Below are positions 44,775 to 53,689 of a stretch of DNA of 64,000 nt, piece after piece; the stretch's first letter is position 1, and each line of letters starts with the position of its first letter. Under the pieces are notes generated by a model. The model searched no databases and was not told the DNA's origin. It saw only the letters and a program-made list of their open reading frames with translations. The stretch is from Pontiella sulfatireligans. GTDB taxonomy: Bacteria > Verrucomicrobiota > Kiritimatiellia > Kiritimatiellales > Pontiellaceae. A program made the position numbers and the translations under genes. The stretch lies in the NCBI RefSeq assembly GCF_900890705.1, contig NZ_CAAHFH010000003.1:434001-498000 (forward strand), written 5' to 3'.

Positions 44775-44832
44775 GGGAATTACACCCTCCTTTGATTAAA
44801 AGTAAATTTTACGCAAGGGCATTAACAACAAC

Positions 44833-45300
44833 GTGATTATCTGCGAATTCTGCAACCCGCCTTTATCCAGCATTCCACTCAACTGCATGCAGATCGGTCA
44901 GCAGGCCGCGGTTTCGCTGAACGAACTCATGACGTCCCGCAAGAAAGAAAAAGTCCACGAATCGGAAAAGATCCAGCCCTTGTCCATGGAAACCAGAGGC
45001 TCCGTATCCTACGATATAGGGGGCATACTGATCGCAACCGGCATGCTTTCGGTGGTGTACGTCGAAAAGGAGCAGGCCGAGAAAATGATCTCCGCCGGCC
45101 TATTAACGCTCGTTGCCGGCGCCGGCATCGCCCTCGCTGGATTCGCAATGACCACCGCAGGAGTTGTGGCGGTGGTCGCCGGCTCCGGGGAGGCCACCAA
45201 GGCAACCGTGATGGAAATACTTCGGCGAAAGATAGAGAAGCAGATGCGCGAAAAGAGCATCTCCGAGCTGATCGGCATATCCCGCCAGCTCAACGGTTGA
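44833..45300 (+). CDS. Hypothetical membrane protein
   Basis: 155 residues from a GTG at 44833, or about 137 from ATG 44887, which lies closer to a normal start. Two hydrophobic segments, GGILIATGMLSVVYV and a long glycine/alanine-rich helix pair (GLLTLVAGAGIALAGFAMTT, AGVVAVVAGSG), are followed by a basic amphipathic C-terminus (EILRRKIEKQMREKS). The N-terminus before the ATG contains CEFC. No family recognised. It stands alone between the operon and a truncated IS66. Confidence 0.5.
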   Translation: MIICEFCNPPLSSIPLNCMQIGQQAAVSLNELMTSRKKEKVHESEKIQPLSMETRGSVSYDIGGILIATGMLSVVYVEKEQAEKMISAGLLTLVAGAGIALAGFAMTTAGVVAVVAGSGEATKATVMEILRRKIEKQMREKSISELIGISRQLNG

Positions 45301-45505
45301 CCGTCCGGCTCAATACCGGGTCGTCAGTTCTTTATTAGATAGCTAAATATGCCTTATTTAAGTGTTACGTCCCTGCCTCGCAATAATCAATTCGTTCTCA
45401 CATAGAACCTGTTTAAAAGAGCGGTAACTGCCGGGAGCTTTCAGCAGAAAAAGCTAGGCAGATGATGCAGAAATAAACTGCTTGAAACCCATAAGGAGTA
45501 CGACC

Positions 45506-45664
45506 ATGAAAAGAAAAACTATCACCCGCCTGCTGCTGGTCACCGCACTCGCCTGCAGCGCCGGCACGATGTTCAAATTCCGCTGCATGCACTGCAAAGG
45601 CACCGGCTTCCACGCCGGCACCAACATCGTTTGCATCTTTTGCTGTGGGCAGGGATATAAATAG
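45506..45664 (+). CDS. Exported mini-protein with DnaJ-type zinc-finger motif
   Basis: 52 residues starting at ATG 45506, with AAGGAG 12 bases upstream. The N-terminus is a signal-like segment (MKRKTITRLLLVTALACSAG) followed by two half-motifs, CMHCKGTGFHAG and CIFCCGQGY. Each resembles the CxxCxGxG unit of DnaJ/Hsp40 zinc fingers, so one zinc site could form. Such a short exported zinc finger without a J-domain is unusual. Its stop codon is 20 bases from the end of the truncated IS66, which may have removed downstream genes. Confidence 0.65.
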   Translation: MKRKTITRLLLVTALACSAGTMFKFRCMHCKGTGFHAGTNIVCIFCCGQGYK

Positions 45665-45683
45665 CGCATCTCCCTGTTCTTTC

Positions 45684-47259
45684 GTATGCGTCTTTTCGAA
45701 GTCCCCCTTGACGGAGTTACTCGCAGGTGGTTTCGCGGTTTGATTTCCAGCGGGCAGGCGTCCAACTGGCCGCTTCGGATTGATTCATGGTCGGTAAAGC
45801 CGTAAGGACTTCACGAAGGTAGACTGCCGGATTGATATCGAGCTTTCGGCAAGTTTCAATGAGGCTATAGATAACAGCGCTGGTCTGGCCGGAGTCAGGG
45901 CTGCCGAAAAAGAGAAAATTCTTTTTTCCGATGGCGGTCGGCCGAATGGCGTTCTCGACAAGGTTGTTGTCGATTTCGAGTGTGCTATGTTCGAGGTAAA
46001 GATTGAGTGCATCCCAACGTTCGATGGTGTAATTGATCGCTTTACCGAAGTTGCTTTGCGGGAGCTGGCGCGGTTTTTCCTGATCGAGGATTTTCTTTAT
46101 CTGTTCGAGATGGGACTTGGCATGTGCCTGGCGGTAGGCGGCGCGGTCGAGCTCCGGTTTGTCGCGCAGGGCGGATTCGATCCGGTAAAGTTTGGCGATG
46201 AGTTTTACGACGGTCTGGGCGACGGGATGGCCGGGGACTTCGACGAACTTGCGGCGGGCATGCGCCCAGCAGGCGGCATGGATGATCGCGGCTTTTTCGG
46301 CGCGGTGTTTCTTTTTATTGAGCCAGCTGGTGTAGCCGACATAGCCATCGGACTGCAGCAGGCCTTTATACCCTCCAAGCATGGTGTCAAGGCATTCGGC
46401 GGCACGACTCGGATACCATTCAAAGAGTACGCCAACCTGCGGGGTGTGATACGCCCATAGGTATCCGTTGGGACAGTAGTCCTTTTTCGGATCTTGATAT
46501 TTGATAAAAGTCTCGTCGGCCTGAATGTATCCGCTCGCGCGGATTTCATTTCGAAGTGCTTCATAGATCAGAGATAACCATTGGGCTACGAGATACATCC
46601 ATCCGCCCATCGTTTTCCGACTGATCTCAACTCCAAAGCGTTGCTTAAAAATTTGTTCCTGCCGATAAAGCGGGAGGTGGTCGCAGTATTTACTCAGGAT
46701 GATATGAAGAACCAGTCCGGTGGAAGCGTAGGAGTTTTCGATCAGTTGCTTCGGCGCGGGAGCAATCAGCGGAGCAATGGAACGGTCGTCGCGCTTCTTG
46801 TATTTGTTGCGAATGATGACCGTGCGAAAGAAGCGCGTCGGCGTGACATCTAGTTTTTCGGTGCGGACTTCGGCAATCTTTTTGTACAGCTCCGGATGGG
46901 CAAGAACTTCATCTGGATCAATAATAATGGTTTCGGTCGGGAGGTCTTTGGGAATGCGCGCATCGAGCCCCTTGCGCTTCCCTCGTTTTGATTCCTTCTG
47001 TTCTTCTTCGGCCAACTCGGCTTTCGTTTCGGCCAGCTCCAAAGCCTCTTGCAGTTCGCGAAGTTCTTCAAGCTCGAGTTCCAGCTGATCGGGGCTGAGT
47101 TTTTCCGAACTGCGCCCGAATAGCTTCTTCATCAGGCACTGAACTTTTTCCTGAAGCAGGTTTACCTCGCTCTTTAGACTCGCATTTTCGGCGAGCAGTT
47201 GATTGAAATTTTCACGCGTATAAACCATGCCGCACATTATATCAAAATTCGGAAAAAAT
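45684..47259 (-). mobile_element. Truncated IS66-family element
   Basis: The left end GTATGCGTCTTTTCGAAG (45684 on) matches the IS66 terminus at 20698. tnpC is complete, but tnpB, tnpA and the right end are missing: the sequence switches to an ISL3-like element at about 47260. It cannot move by itself unless the complete IS66 supplies proteins and a second end. Confidence 0.85.
45717..47237 (-). CDS. tnpC: IS66 transposase TnpC (truncated element)
   Basis: 506 residues from ATG 47237, chosen because MCGMVYTRENFNQLL aligns with the start MYGMNFNRENFDLMV of the copy at 20732-22264. The catalytic motifs YIQADETFIKYQDP, LQSDGYVGYTS and LEIDNNLVENAIRP are intact, as is the LFFGSPDSGQTSAVIYSLIE tail. 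The frame is open further upstream (to 47534) only because it runs into the ISL3-like end. Gene intact but its helper genes are gone. Confidence 0.9.
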   Translation of the reverse strand: MCGMVYTRENFNQLLAENASLKSEVNLLQEKVQCLMKKLFGRSSEKLSPDQLELELEELRELQEALELAETKAELAEEEQKESKRGKRKGLDARIPKDLPTETIIIDPDEVLAHPELYKKIAEVRTEKLDVTPTRFFRTVIIRNKYKKRDDRSIAPLIAPAPKQLIENSYASTGLVLHIILSKYCDHLPLYRQEQIFKQRFGVEISRKTMGGWMYLVAQWLSLIYEALRNEIRASGYIQADETFIKYQDPKKDYCPNGYLWAYHTPQVGVLFEWYPSRAAECLDTMLGGYKGLLQSDGYVGYTSWLNKKKHRAEKAAIIHAACWAHARRKFVEVPGHPVAQTVVKLIAKLYRIESALRDKPELDRAAYRQAHAKSHLEQIKKILDQEKPRQLPQSNFGKAINYTIERWDALNLYLEHSTLEIDNNLVENAIRPTAIGKKNFLFFGSPDSGQTSAVIYSLIETCRKLDINPAVYLREVLTALPTMNQSEAASWTPARWKSNRETTCE

Positions 47260-48783
47260 GGCCTCTTCACGGAAGAGCGACCTGACCGATCTCGTGAGTC
47301 TGGTCGGAAATGGTCAATTTCTTCCGAAGGAAGGATACGGACTCTCCGCCGGAGGGGGGAATGCAGATCAAGAACCATCTCGTATAAGTGCCCGAAGGGC
47401 CGAAGCGAAGCGGCGTTATGCCGAGATCGTTCTTGAGCAGAGTGGAGCGCTCTGGCCCGCCGCTCGGGTTTTTCGGTCTCGAATGGTTGAAAAGAGGCGC
47501 TGATTAACGTTTCCTTCCCAGCTCTCAAACCCAAAAGGAAACCTATGTTAATCAGCTCGCTCCATCATACTCAGGGAATCATTGGCTACAACTATCAAAA
47601 GACGGAACGCGCCAAGGGCACCGAAATCTACTACCTGCACTCCAAGGCGAAGCGACACGTCTGCCCGCAGTGCCGCTCATGGAGCACCTCGATCGTAGAA
47701 ACGGGGAAGACGCGTGATATCCGAGGCCTTTGCATCGGTTTTAAAAAACGCTGATGCGCGTCGCCGTCCGTCGCATCCGCTGCCGCGACTGCGGGGCGTC
47801 GAGCCACGAGCCGATCACGTTCTGCCCCGATCCGTACGTGCGCTACACCAAGTGGACGGCACGGTTCGTTCTGGCCCTTCGGACGGAAATGTCGATATCA
47901 GCGGTTGCGAAGTTCACCGGCTTGCACTGGGAGACCGTCAAGAACATCGAAAAAGCCTGGCTGGAAAAGAAATACAAGCGGGTGCGTCTCGATGATGTCG
48001 CCTATCTGGGCATCGACGAGGTCTACCTCGGGAAACGGCTCGGCTACATCACCGTCGTGCGCGACATCGACTCCGGCGCCGTGCTCTTCATCGGCAAAGG
48101 CAAAGGCGGCGACGCGCTCAAAAAGTTCCGCAAACGCATCAAGCGCAAGGCCAAACAGATCAAGGCCGTCGCCATCGATATGGCCAACTCCTACAGCGCA
48201 TGGGTCGCCGAGGTGCTGCCGGACGCCGACATCGTCTACGACCACTTCCATGTGATCAAATCCATGAACGACAAGCTCAACACCCTACGACGAAGCACCA
48301 TGAACCGCCTGGAGGACGACCAGAAAAAGGAGCTTAAGGGCAAGCGCTTCCTGTTGCTGCGCAACGAGGAATCTCTTTCAGAAGAATCGAAGGAGGAGCT
48401 TGAAGAGTTGCGCGAACGTTTCGAGGATCTCGGCCTGGCTTCGGCCATGAAGGAATACCTGCGCAACATCTACAGGATCGCCCCGGGCGCAAGCATCGCA
48501 AAGCTTGCGTTCGAGAAATGGTGCGTCATGGCCGACGAATCAGGCATCGCCTGCCTGAAAACCATGGCCAAAACGATTCGGCAACGAATAGAAGGCCTGT
48601 TGGCCTACTGGAACCACGGTTGCCTGACCAGCGCCAGCCAAGAAGGCTTCAACAATAAGATCGGATGGTTAACCCGACAGGCCTACGGCTACCGAGATGA
48701 AAAATACCTGCATCTGAAGATCTATGATCTGCCCCACCTATCGACAAGACGGCATCTCTGAAAACGCTCTTCCGAGAAGAACC
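47260..48783 (+). mobile_element. ISL3-like element
   Basis: Imperfect terminal inverted repeats are GGCCTCTTCACGGAAGAGCG (47260-47279) and, reverse-complemented, GGTTCTTCTCGGAAGAGCG (48765-48783). It carries an ISL3-type transposase split by a frameshift. No matching 8-base target duplication is visible, consistent with a deletion on one side that also removed tnpA and tnpB of the IS66. Confidence 0.75.
47545..48761 (+). pseudogene. ISL3-type transposase in two frames (47545-47754 and 47754-48761)
   Basis: The first frame (69 residues) has the N-terminal zinc-finger half RHVCPQCRSWS and ends at TGA 47752-47754 directly after TTTTAAAAAACGC. The second frame (335 residues from ATG 47754) continues with VRRIRCRDCGASSHEPITF, DVAYLGIDEVYLGK (first Asp region), AVAIDMANSYSAWV, DADIVYDHFHVIK and GCLTSASQEGFNNKIG carrying the terminal Glu region. 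A -1 shift at the A6 run restores one protein with both zinc-finger halves. It is either a disabling indel or slippage. The second frame alone retains the catalytic domain. Confidence 0.82.
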
Positions 48784-48941
48784 GCAATTTTATTCAGTTC
48801 TGGTCAGACCATATTGACACTCATCACTAAAGGACTTGTCACAACAAAAACAAGGACGACCTAAATAATGGGGGTATCCGATCCGACACCTACCAAAACA
48901 CTTATAAAGCTCCGTGCCCACTTTATTTTAAGGTGATAAAA

Positions 48942-49277
48942 ATGACGAGAGATATGAAATCTATATCAGGTCTGCTTGTGATTATGTTGGTTTTGCTTAC
49001 AGGTTGCGGAGAAAATGGTTCGATCAAAGACAATACAACCAACGTTTCTACACCAAAGAGCTTCAGCTTGGTCGTCCAATGCGGGAATACCCCCGAGCTA
49101 CCCATCCGCATTACGGGGGATGCCCACGTGGCGATGCCAGACTTCATGCGAAGCAATTGCTCCCTTCATGGCAATAGCGAGCAAATCGCAATACGATGTC
49201 CCCAGGATTTTTCGGCCTTGGAACCAGCCATTGATAGAGACGATTATCCCAGAAAGGGACAAGATTGGAATTCATGA
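48942..49277 (+). CDS. Hypothetical lipoprotein
   Basis: About 111 residues from ATG 48942 (GTG 48933 and ATG 48954 are alternatives). A clear lipoprotein signal ends VLLTGC. The mature part contains three further cysteines (VQCGNTPELP, SNCSLHG, IRCPQDF) and no recognised family. It is preceded by AAGGTGATAA. Lies between the ISL3-like element and the membrane protein gene at 49448. Confidence 0.55.
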   Translation: MTRDMKSISGLLVIMLVLLTGCGENGSIKDNTTNVSTPKSFSLVVQCGNTPELPIRITGDAHVAMPDFMRSNCSLHGNSEQIAIRCPQDFSALEPAIDRDDYPRKGQDWNS

Positions 49278-49447
49278 AACAACAGGAGTAACATTATTCA
49301 AAACAAACCAATCACGACGAACTGGACCTTCATGTGCCAAGGCGTGCCTTCACTCAAAGACGTCATCCGCCCCGACCTAAAAAGCTTTATCCAATAATCT
49401 TTTCAGGTGATTTTCTACTCGAATTTTATGAGATATTAGCAAGAAGA

Positions 49448-49831
49448 ATGGAATTATCTTTAAGCGATCAGCTAGTCAGTGAATTTTTAAGCGGTCTTAT
49501 TGCCGTATTTTCGATCGTGGCCGTCGGCGGCGCCCTTTCGCTGGTGCTGTCGGGCATGGCCAAACACTTTCCGTACACCCGCCTCGCATTAGTACTCGCC
49601 CTTGCCCCGCTCACTCTAGTGCGCCTTTTGGAGTCGGTGGGCAGCTCCAACCTCTACTTCTACTCCATGATCGTCGTCTTGCTTGGCATAACCATTGACG
49701 GCATCAGCCATTTGCTGGAGCCCAAAGCACAACCACAAGAGAAGCCAGAGCCCAAAAGCGCACCCGTCGAAGAGGAAGAAAAGGAAGCCGAACCTCCTCC
49801 GGGCATGATTGTCTGGGAAAAAGCCGAATAA
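49448..49831 (+). CDS. Hypothetical membrane protein with acidic proline-rich tail
   Basis: 127 residues from ATG 49448; the frame is open upstream to 49334, but that part looks non-coding. Three hydrophobic helices (LIAVFSIVAVGGALSLVLSG, LALVLALAPLTLVRLL, FYSMIVVLLGITIDGISHLL) are followed by a charged tail (PKAQPQEKPEPKSAPVEEEE). It is convergent with hydE, whose stop is four bases away. No family recognised. Confidence 0.6.
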   Translation: MELSLSDQLVSEFLSGLIAVFSIVAVGGALSLVLSGMAKHFPYTRLALVLALAPLTLVRLLESVGSSNLYFYSMIVVLLGITIDGISHLLEPKAQPQEKPEPKSAPVEEEEKEAEPPPGMIVWEKAE

Positions 49832-49834
49832 CGC

Positions 49835-50944
49835 CTACTTTTCCATTCGCTTATAAAAGTGCGGCGCATCGCCGCGTTCATTGAATCCGACCGTTTCACC
49901 GATCCCCTTGATGCGTCCGCTTAGGCACCCGCGACACATCGACGAATTTTCATCCGTACACGGCTTGTTGTCGTAGAGCTGGTATTTGGAGCGATAGTCC
50001 GTTTCGGTCACATTCGGCATAATGACGTTGGCGCCGCAAAGAAGCCCTTGCTCGCGCCCCGTGTATTCCAACGCCTGCAGCGCCGTTGCCGCCGCAATGT
50101 TGATGTCCCTGAGCACGATGCGGGTGACAGCAATCATTTTGAGGCCCAACTGCAACGCTTCCTTTTTCTTCTCGTCCGTATAGGCAGGGATCTCCTGCCC
50201 CATCGGCGTATCGCCGTGCGGGATGTAGGGCCCCATGCCGACCATGTCGATATCGATCTCTTTCAGGAAGAGAATATCGTTCGCCAAATCCTCCATGGTT
50301 TGGCCTGGAAGCCCCATCATGACGCCGGTTCCGACTTGATAGCCGGTGCGTCGCAACGCCGCAAGGCATTCCTTGCGCACCTCCATGCTGTGGTCGGCCG
50401 GATGGATCCGGGCATAAATCTCGGGATTGGTGGTTTCGATGCGCAAAAGATAGCGGGAAGCGCCGGCCTTTTTCCAGCGGGCGTAGGTTTCTTCCGTCTG
50501 CTCGCCCAGCGAAAGCGTAATGCCCAACTCGCCCTTCGTCGCTTCCTTGATCCGCCCGACCACGCGCTCGATCATCGAAATATAGACTTCGTCCTGGCGC
50601 TCGCCCGACTGGATTACGCAAGAGCCATACTCCGCTTCAAACGCCCACACCGCTTCCTTGAAGATTTCATCCTCGTTCATCAGGAAACGCTCAACGTTTG
50701 TATTGCTCTTGCGAATGCCGCAGTAGTAGCAATCCTTCATGCACAAGTTGCTGCACTCGATGATGCCGCGGAAATAGGCGATCTTTCCGACATACTGCTC
50801 CTTCAAAAAATAGGCGCAGTCGTACAACGCCTGCAGTTCGTCCGGGTCCGTGATCGATAGCAGCGTCGCGATTTCCTCTAGGCTCAACTCTTCTTTGCGC
50901 TTTGCCTTCGCTAAAATTACATCTGTCATATCAGTCCAATCCAT
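49835..50944 (-). CDS. hydE: [FeFe]-hydrogenase maturase HydE (radical SAM)
   Basis: HydE is a radical SAM enzyme that helps build the dithiomethylamine-bridged diiron subcluster of [FeFe]-hydrogenase. The cluster motif is CSNLCMKDCYYCGIRKSN-like: Cys-x3-Cys-x2-Cys at CMKDCYYC after GIIECSN. The downstream GVMMGLPGQTMEDLANDI and GMGPYIPHGDTPM are family-specific. C-terminal cysteines (MCRGCLSGRIKG) are present. The start is taken at 50944 (MDWTDMTDV), four bases after the hydG stop; Met at 50929 is an alternative. Last gene of the operon. Confidence 0.96.
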   Translation of the reverse strand: MDWTDMTDVILAKAKRKEELSLEEIATLLSITDPDELQALYDCAYFLKEQYVGKIAYFRGIIECSNLCMKDCYYCGIRKSNTNVERFLMNEDEIFKEAVWAFEAEYGSCVIQSGERQDEVYISMIERVVGRIKEATKGELGITLSLGEQTEETYARWKKAGASRYLLRIETTNPEIYARIHPADHSMEVRKECLAALRRTGYQVGTGVMMGLPGQTMEDLANDILFLKEIDIDMVGMGPYIPHGDTPMGQEIPAYTDEKKKEALQLGLKMIAVTRIVLRDINIAAATALQALEYTGREQGLLCGANVIMPNVTETDYRSKYQLYDNKPCTDENSSMCRGCLSGRIKGIGETVGFNERGDAPHFYKRMEK

Positions 50945-50948
50945 CCGA

Positions 50949-52367
50949 TTAAAAATATAAGTCGCGTGCGCCTTGCTTGACCTGCTCAATGCGCTCGGTC
51001 AGCTTGTCTTTCTGGTCGCCTTCCGGCATGCGATCCAGCTCGCGCTCAATCTGCTTCATACCGACTTTCTTGGTTTCGGGAGAAGAATAATCCTCCATGT
51101 ACTCAAGAAAGGTCAACACGGCGTTCGGCGTGCAAAAGCGCTTCACAAATCCCGGAACCGCAAACTCCATAAAGTGCTCGCCCGTTCGGCCTAGGCGATA
51201 GCATCCCGTGCAGAACGACGGAATAAAATCGGCTTCGCACAGCTCGCGGATCACTTGGTCCAGCGAACGGCCATCGCTCAACACAAACTGGCTTTTCTTG
51301 TAGGATTCATCGCCCTGCGTAGAATAGGCGCCCACCCCAATATCCGACCCAGCATCGATCTGCGACACCCCGAACTTGATGATTTCATTGCGCAGCTCCA
51401 CCGATTCGCGGCACGTTAGGATCAGCCCCGTGTACGGCACCGACAGGCGCAGAATCGCCACCAGCCGCTTGAAGTCGTAATCGCTTACCCCGGGATAGTC
51501 CGAGGTGTTCGTTCCAATCGCCGGTTCGATGCGCGGGAAGGAAATTGTGTGAGGCCCAACGTTGAACCGCTCTTCCAAATGAATCGTATGGTAAAGCAGC
51601 GCCATCGTTTCAAATCGCCAATCGGTCAAGCCCATCAGCGCGCCGATTCCGACGTCGTCGATCCCGGCCTCTTGCGCACGGTCGAGCCCGTGCAGGCGCC
51701 AGAGGTATTCGCTCTTCGGCCCCGATGGATGCTGCTGCTTATAGGTGGCCTGATGGTAGGTTTCCTGAAAAATCTGATAAGTGCCGATGCCCGCCGACTT
51801 CACCAGTTCAAAGCCTTCGCGGTCGAGCGGCGCAGCGTTGATGTTCACCCGGCGGATTTCTCCGTTGCCATGCTTTTGCGCATACACTTCCTTAACAGAA
51901 TCGTGAATAAACTGCGCGTCATAGTTCGGATGCTCGCCATAGACAAGAATCAAGCGCTTGTGGCCGCGGTTGACCAGCGCTTCGATTTCGTTGTCCAGCT
52001 CGGGCATGGTCAGCGTTTTTCGCGCCACTTCCTGATTAGAGCAACGGAAGCCGCAATACTGGCAGTTGTTGATGCACTCGTTGCCGATGTACAGCGGCGC
52101 GAACAGCACAATGCGGTTGCCGTAGACGCGCTCCTTCAGTTCGCGCGCCCCCTCGAAAATCTCTTCCGCCATTTCCGGCGAATCGGCATTGATCAGCGTC
52201 GCCATCTCTTCCGGCTCAAGACGGTTTTTATCCAGCGACCGCTGAATGATTTCCCGCACGCGCTCCGGCGTCGGGTTTTTCGTTTTTTCCAGCCATTGGA
52301 AAATTTCATCTTCAGGAATGAAGCTCTTCAATCCTTCAACATTCACTTTGGGTAATCCACGTTTCAT
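50949..52367 (-). CDS. hydG: [FeFe]-hydrogenase maturase HydG (tyrosine lyase)
   Basis: HydG cleaves tyrosine to p-cresol, CO and cyanide, supplying the diatomic ligands of the hydrogenase active site. The radical SAM motif is in IGNECINNCQYCGFRCSN. The C-terminal auxiliary cluster motif is FCTGCYRLGRTGEHFMEF followed by KRFCTPNA. IGTYQIFQETYH and DVGIGALMGL are conserved family segments. Start at 52367 is preceded by CTGGAGAAAAAA, a clear ribosome-binding site; the frame runs open upstream into hydF. About 472 residues, normal for the family. Confidence 0.97.
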   Translation of the reverse strand: MKRGLPKVNVEGLKSFIPEDEIFQWLEKTKNPTPERVREIIQRSLDKNRLEPEEMATLINADSPEMAEEIFEGARELKERVYGNRIVLFAPLYIGNECINNCQYCGFRCSNQEVARKTLTMPELDNEIEALVNRGHKRLILVYGEHPNYDAQFIHDSVKEVYAQKHGNGEIRRVNINAAPLDREGFELVKSAGIGTYQIFQETYHQATYKQQHPSGPKSEYLWRLHGLDRAQEAGIDDVGIGALMGLTDWRFETMALLYHTIHLEERFNVGPHTISFPRIEPAIGTNTSDYPGVSDYDFKRLVAILRLSVPYTGLILTCRESVELRNEIIKFGVSQIDAGSDIGVGAYSTQGDESYKKSQFVLSDGRSLDQVIRELCEADFIPSFCTGCYRLGRTGEHFMEFAVPGFVKRFCTPNAVLTFLEYMEDYSSPETKKVGMKQIERELDRMPEGDQKDKLTERIEQVKQGARDLYF

Positions 52368-52437
52368 TTTTTTCTCCAGAGGGTGACGTTTAAAACGTGA
52401 GGCGTGATTTTCTTGGTCACGCTTCACGGCTCGCTCA

Positions 52438-53649
52438 TCACGCATTCTCATAAGCATCCAGCGCGGCTGGAAACGGCGACAAAACTCTTTTCAATACGCC
52501 CTGCGTTTGGGCAATGCACATTCCATAGTTCGTAATCGGCACGCCGGCCGCTTCGCATTTTTCAATTCTCGAAAGCACTTCGCGACGGTTCTGCATGCAA
52601 CCACCGCACTGCACCGCCAGCTTGTATTCAGAAAGGTTGTCTGGAAAGTCGCGCCCGGAATAAACATCGATCTGCATATCGACGCCGACATACTGCCGAA
52701 GCCAACGCGGAATCTTCACGCGGCCAATATCATCCTCCAACGCATGATGGCTGCACGACTCGGCAATCAGCACCTTGTCGCCCGGCTCCAGCAGATCGAT
52801 CGCCGCCGCACCCATGGCAAACTTGCGCAAATCGCCTTTGATGCGGGCAAACAGGATCGAGAAGGTCGTACACGGAATATCCGGCGGTGTGTCGGCCACC
52901 ATCTTGAGCACCATCTGCGAATCGCAGATCGCCACATCCGGCTTTTGCTTCAAGATCGAAAGCATGTGGGCATATTCGCGCTCCTTGCAAACGAGCGTTG
53001 CCGCATCGTTGTCGAGCGCATCGCGGATCGTCGAAACCTGTGGAAGGATCAAACGCCCTTTCGGCGCCTGAAGATCAATCGGAACCACCAGCATCGCCAG
53101 CCCGCCCGGCTTCACCAGATCGCTCATGAGTGGCGGCGGCGTGATGAACTCGTCGGGGCAAACCCGCAGGAGCTCGGCCTTGAGCGCGGCCAGCACCTTG
53201 TCGCGCGAAGCGAGGTCTGTGCTGTTGCAACGTATGGGCGACATGCATGTCGCCCCAACCGGCAAGACATCCGCTTTGTTGGCAATTTTAATGACCGGGA
53301 TCTTCTTTTCTTCTGCTTTCGCTTCCACCGACTTTTCAAACTCGGTGACCTGATCGCCTTCGTGCAGCAACAAGATCACATCGGCGCGGTCGAAAACTTT
53401 CTCGGTCCGGTTCACTCGTTTTTCGCCCAGCGCCGTTGTGTCGTCAATGCCGGCCGTATCGAGGAAGACCACTGGCCCGATCGGCAGCAGCTCCATCGGC
53501 TTTTCCACGACGTCGGTCGTAGTGCCCGGCTGCGACGAAACAATCGAGACATCCTGCCCCGTCACGAGGTTCAGGAAACTAGATTTCCCCACGTTGGTTC
53601 TTCCGAACAACGCGATGTGTAGTCTTAAACTCTTTGGTGCTGTTTTCAT
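52438..53649 (-). CDS. hydF: [FeFe]-hydrogenase maturation GTPase HydF
   Basis: HydF is the scaffold on which HydE and HydG assemble the diiron subcluster before transfer to the hydrogenase. The N-terminal GTPase has FGRTNVGKSS (P-loop), the Thr of QPGTTTD, DTAGIDD and NKADV. The dimerisation and cluster-binding part has ESCSHHALEDD and later LAVQCGGCMQNRREVL. In the usual CxH...HCxxC motif a His precedes the last CxxC; here that residue is Gln. Overlap or near-contact with hydG and the aspartase gene indicates a single operon. Confidence 0.96.
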   Translation of the reverse strand: MKTAPKSLRLHIALFGRTNVGKSSFLNLVTGQDVSIVSSQPGTTTDVVEKPMELLPIGPVVFLDTAGIDDTTALGEKRVNRTEKVFDRADVILLLHEGDQVTEFEKSVEAKAEEKKIPVIKIANKADVLPVGATCMSPIRCNSTDLASRDKVLAALKAELLRVCPDEFITPPPLMSDLVKPGGLAMLVVPIDLQAPKGRLILPQVSTIRDALDNDAATLVCKEREYAHMLSILKQKPDVAICDSQMVLKMVADTPPDIPCTTFSILFARIKGDLRKFAMGAAAIDLLEPGDKVLIAESCSHHALEDDIGRVKIPRWLRQYVGVDMQIDVYSGRDFPDNLSEYKLAVQCGGCMQNRREVLSRIEKCEAAGVPITNYGMCIAQTQGVLKRVLSPFPAALDAYENA

Positions 53650-53689
53650 TTTTCGTATTGCGTATTTCGTACTGCGTTTTGTTCAGGTT

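Noticed and set aside
47252..48791. Target duplication for the ISL3-like element
   Set aside because: The eight bases on the left (GAAAAAAT) and right (GCAATTTT) do not match, so no duplication is claimed.
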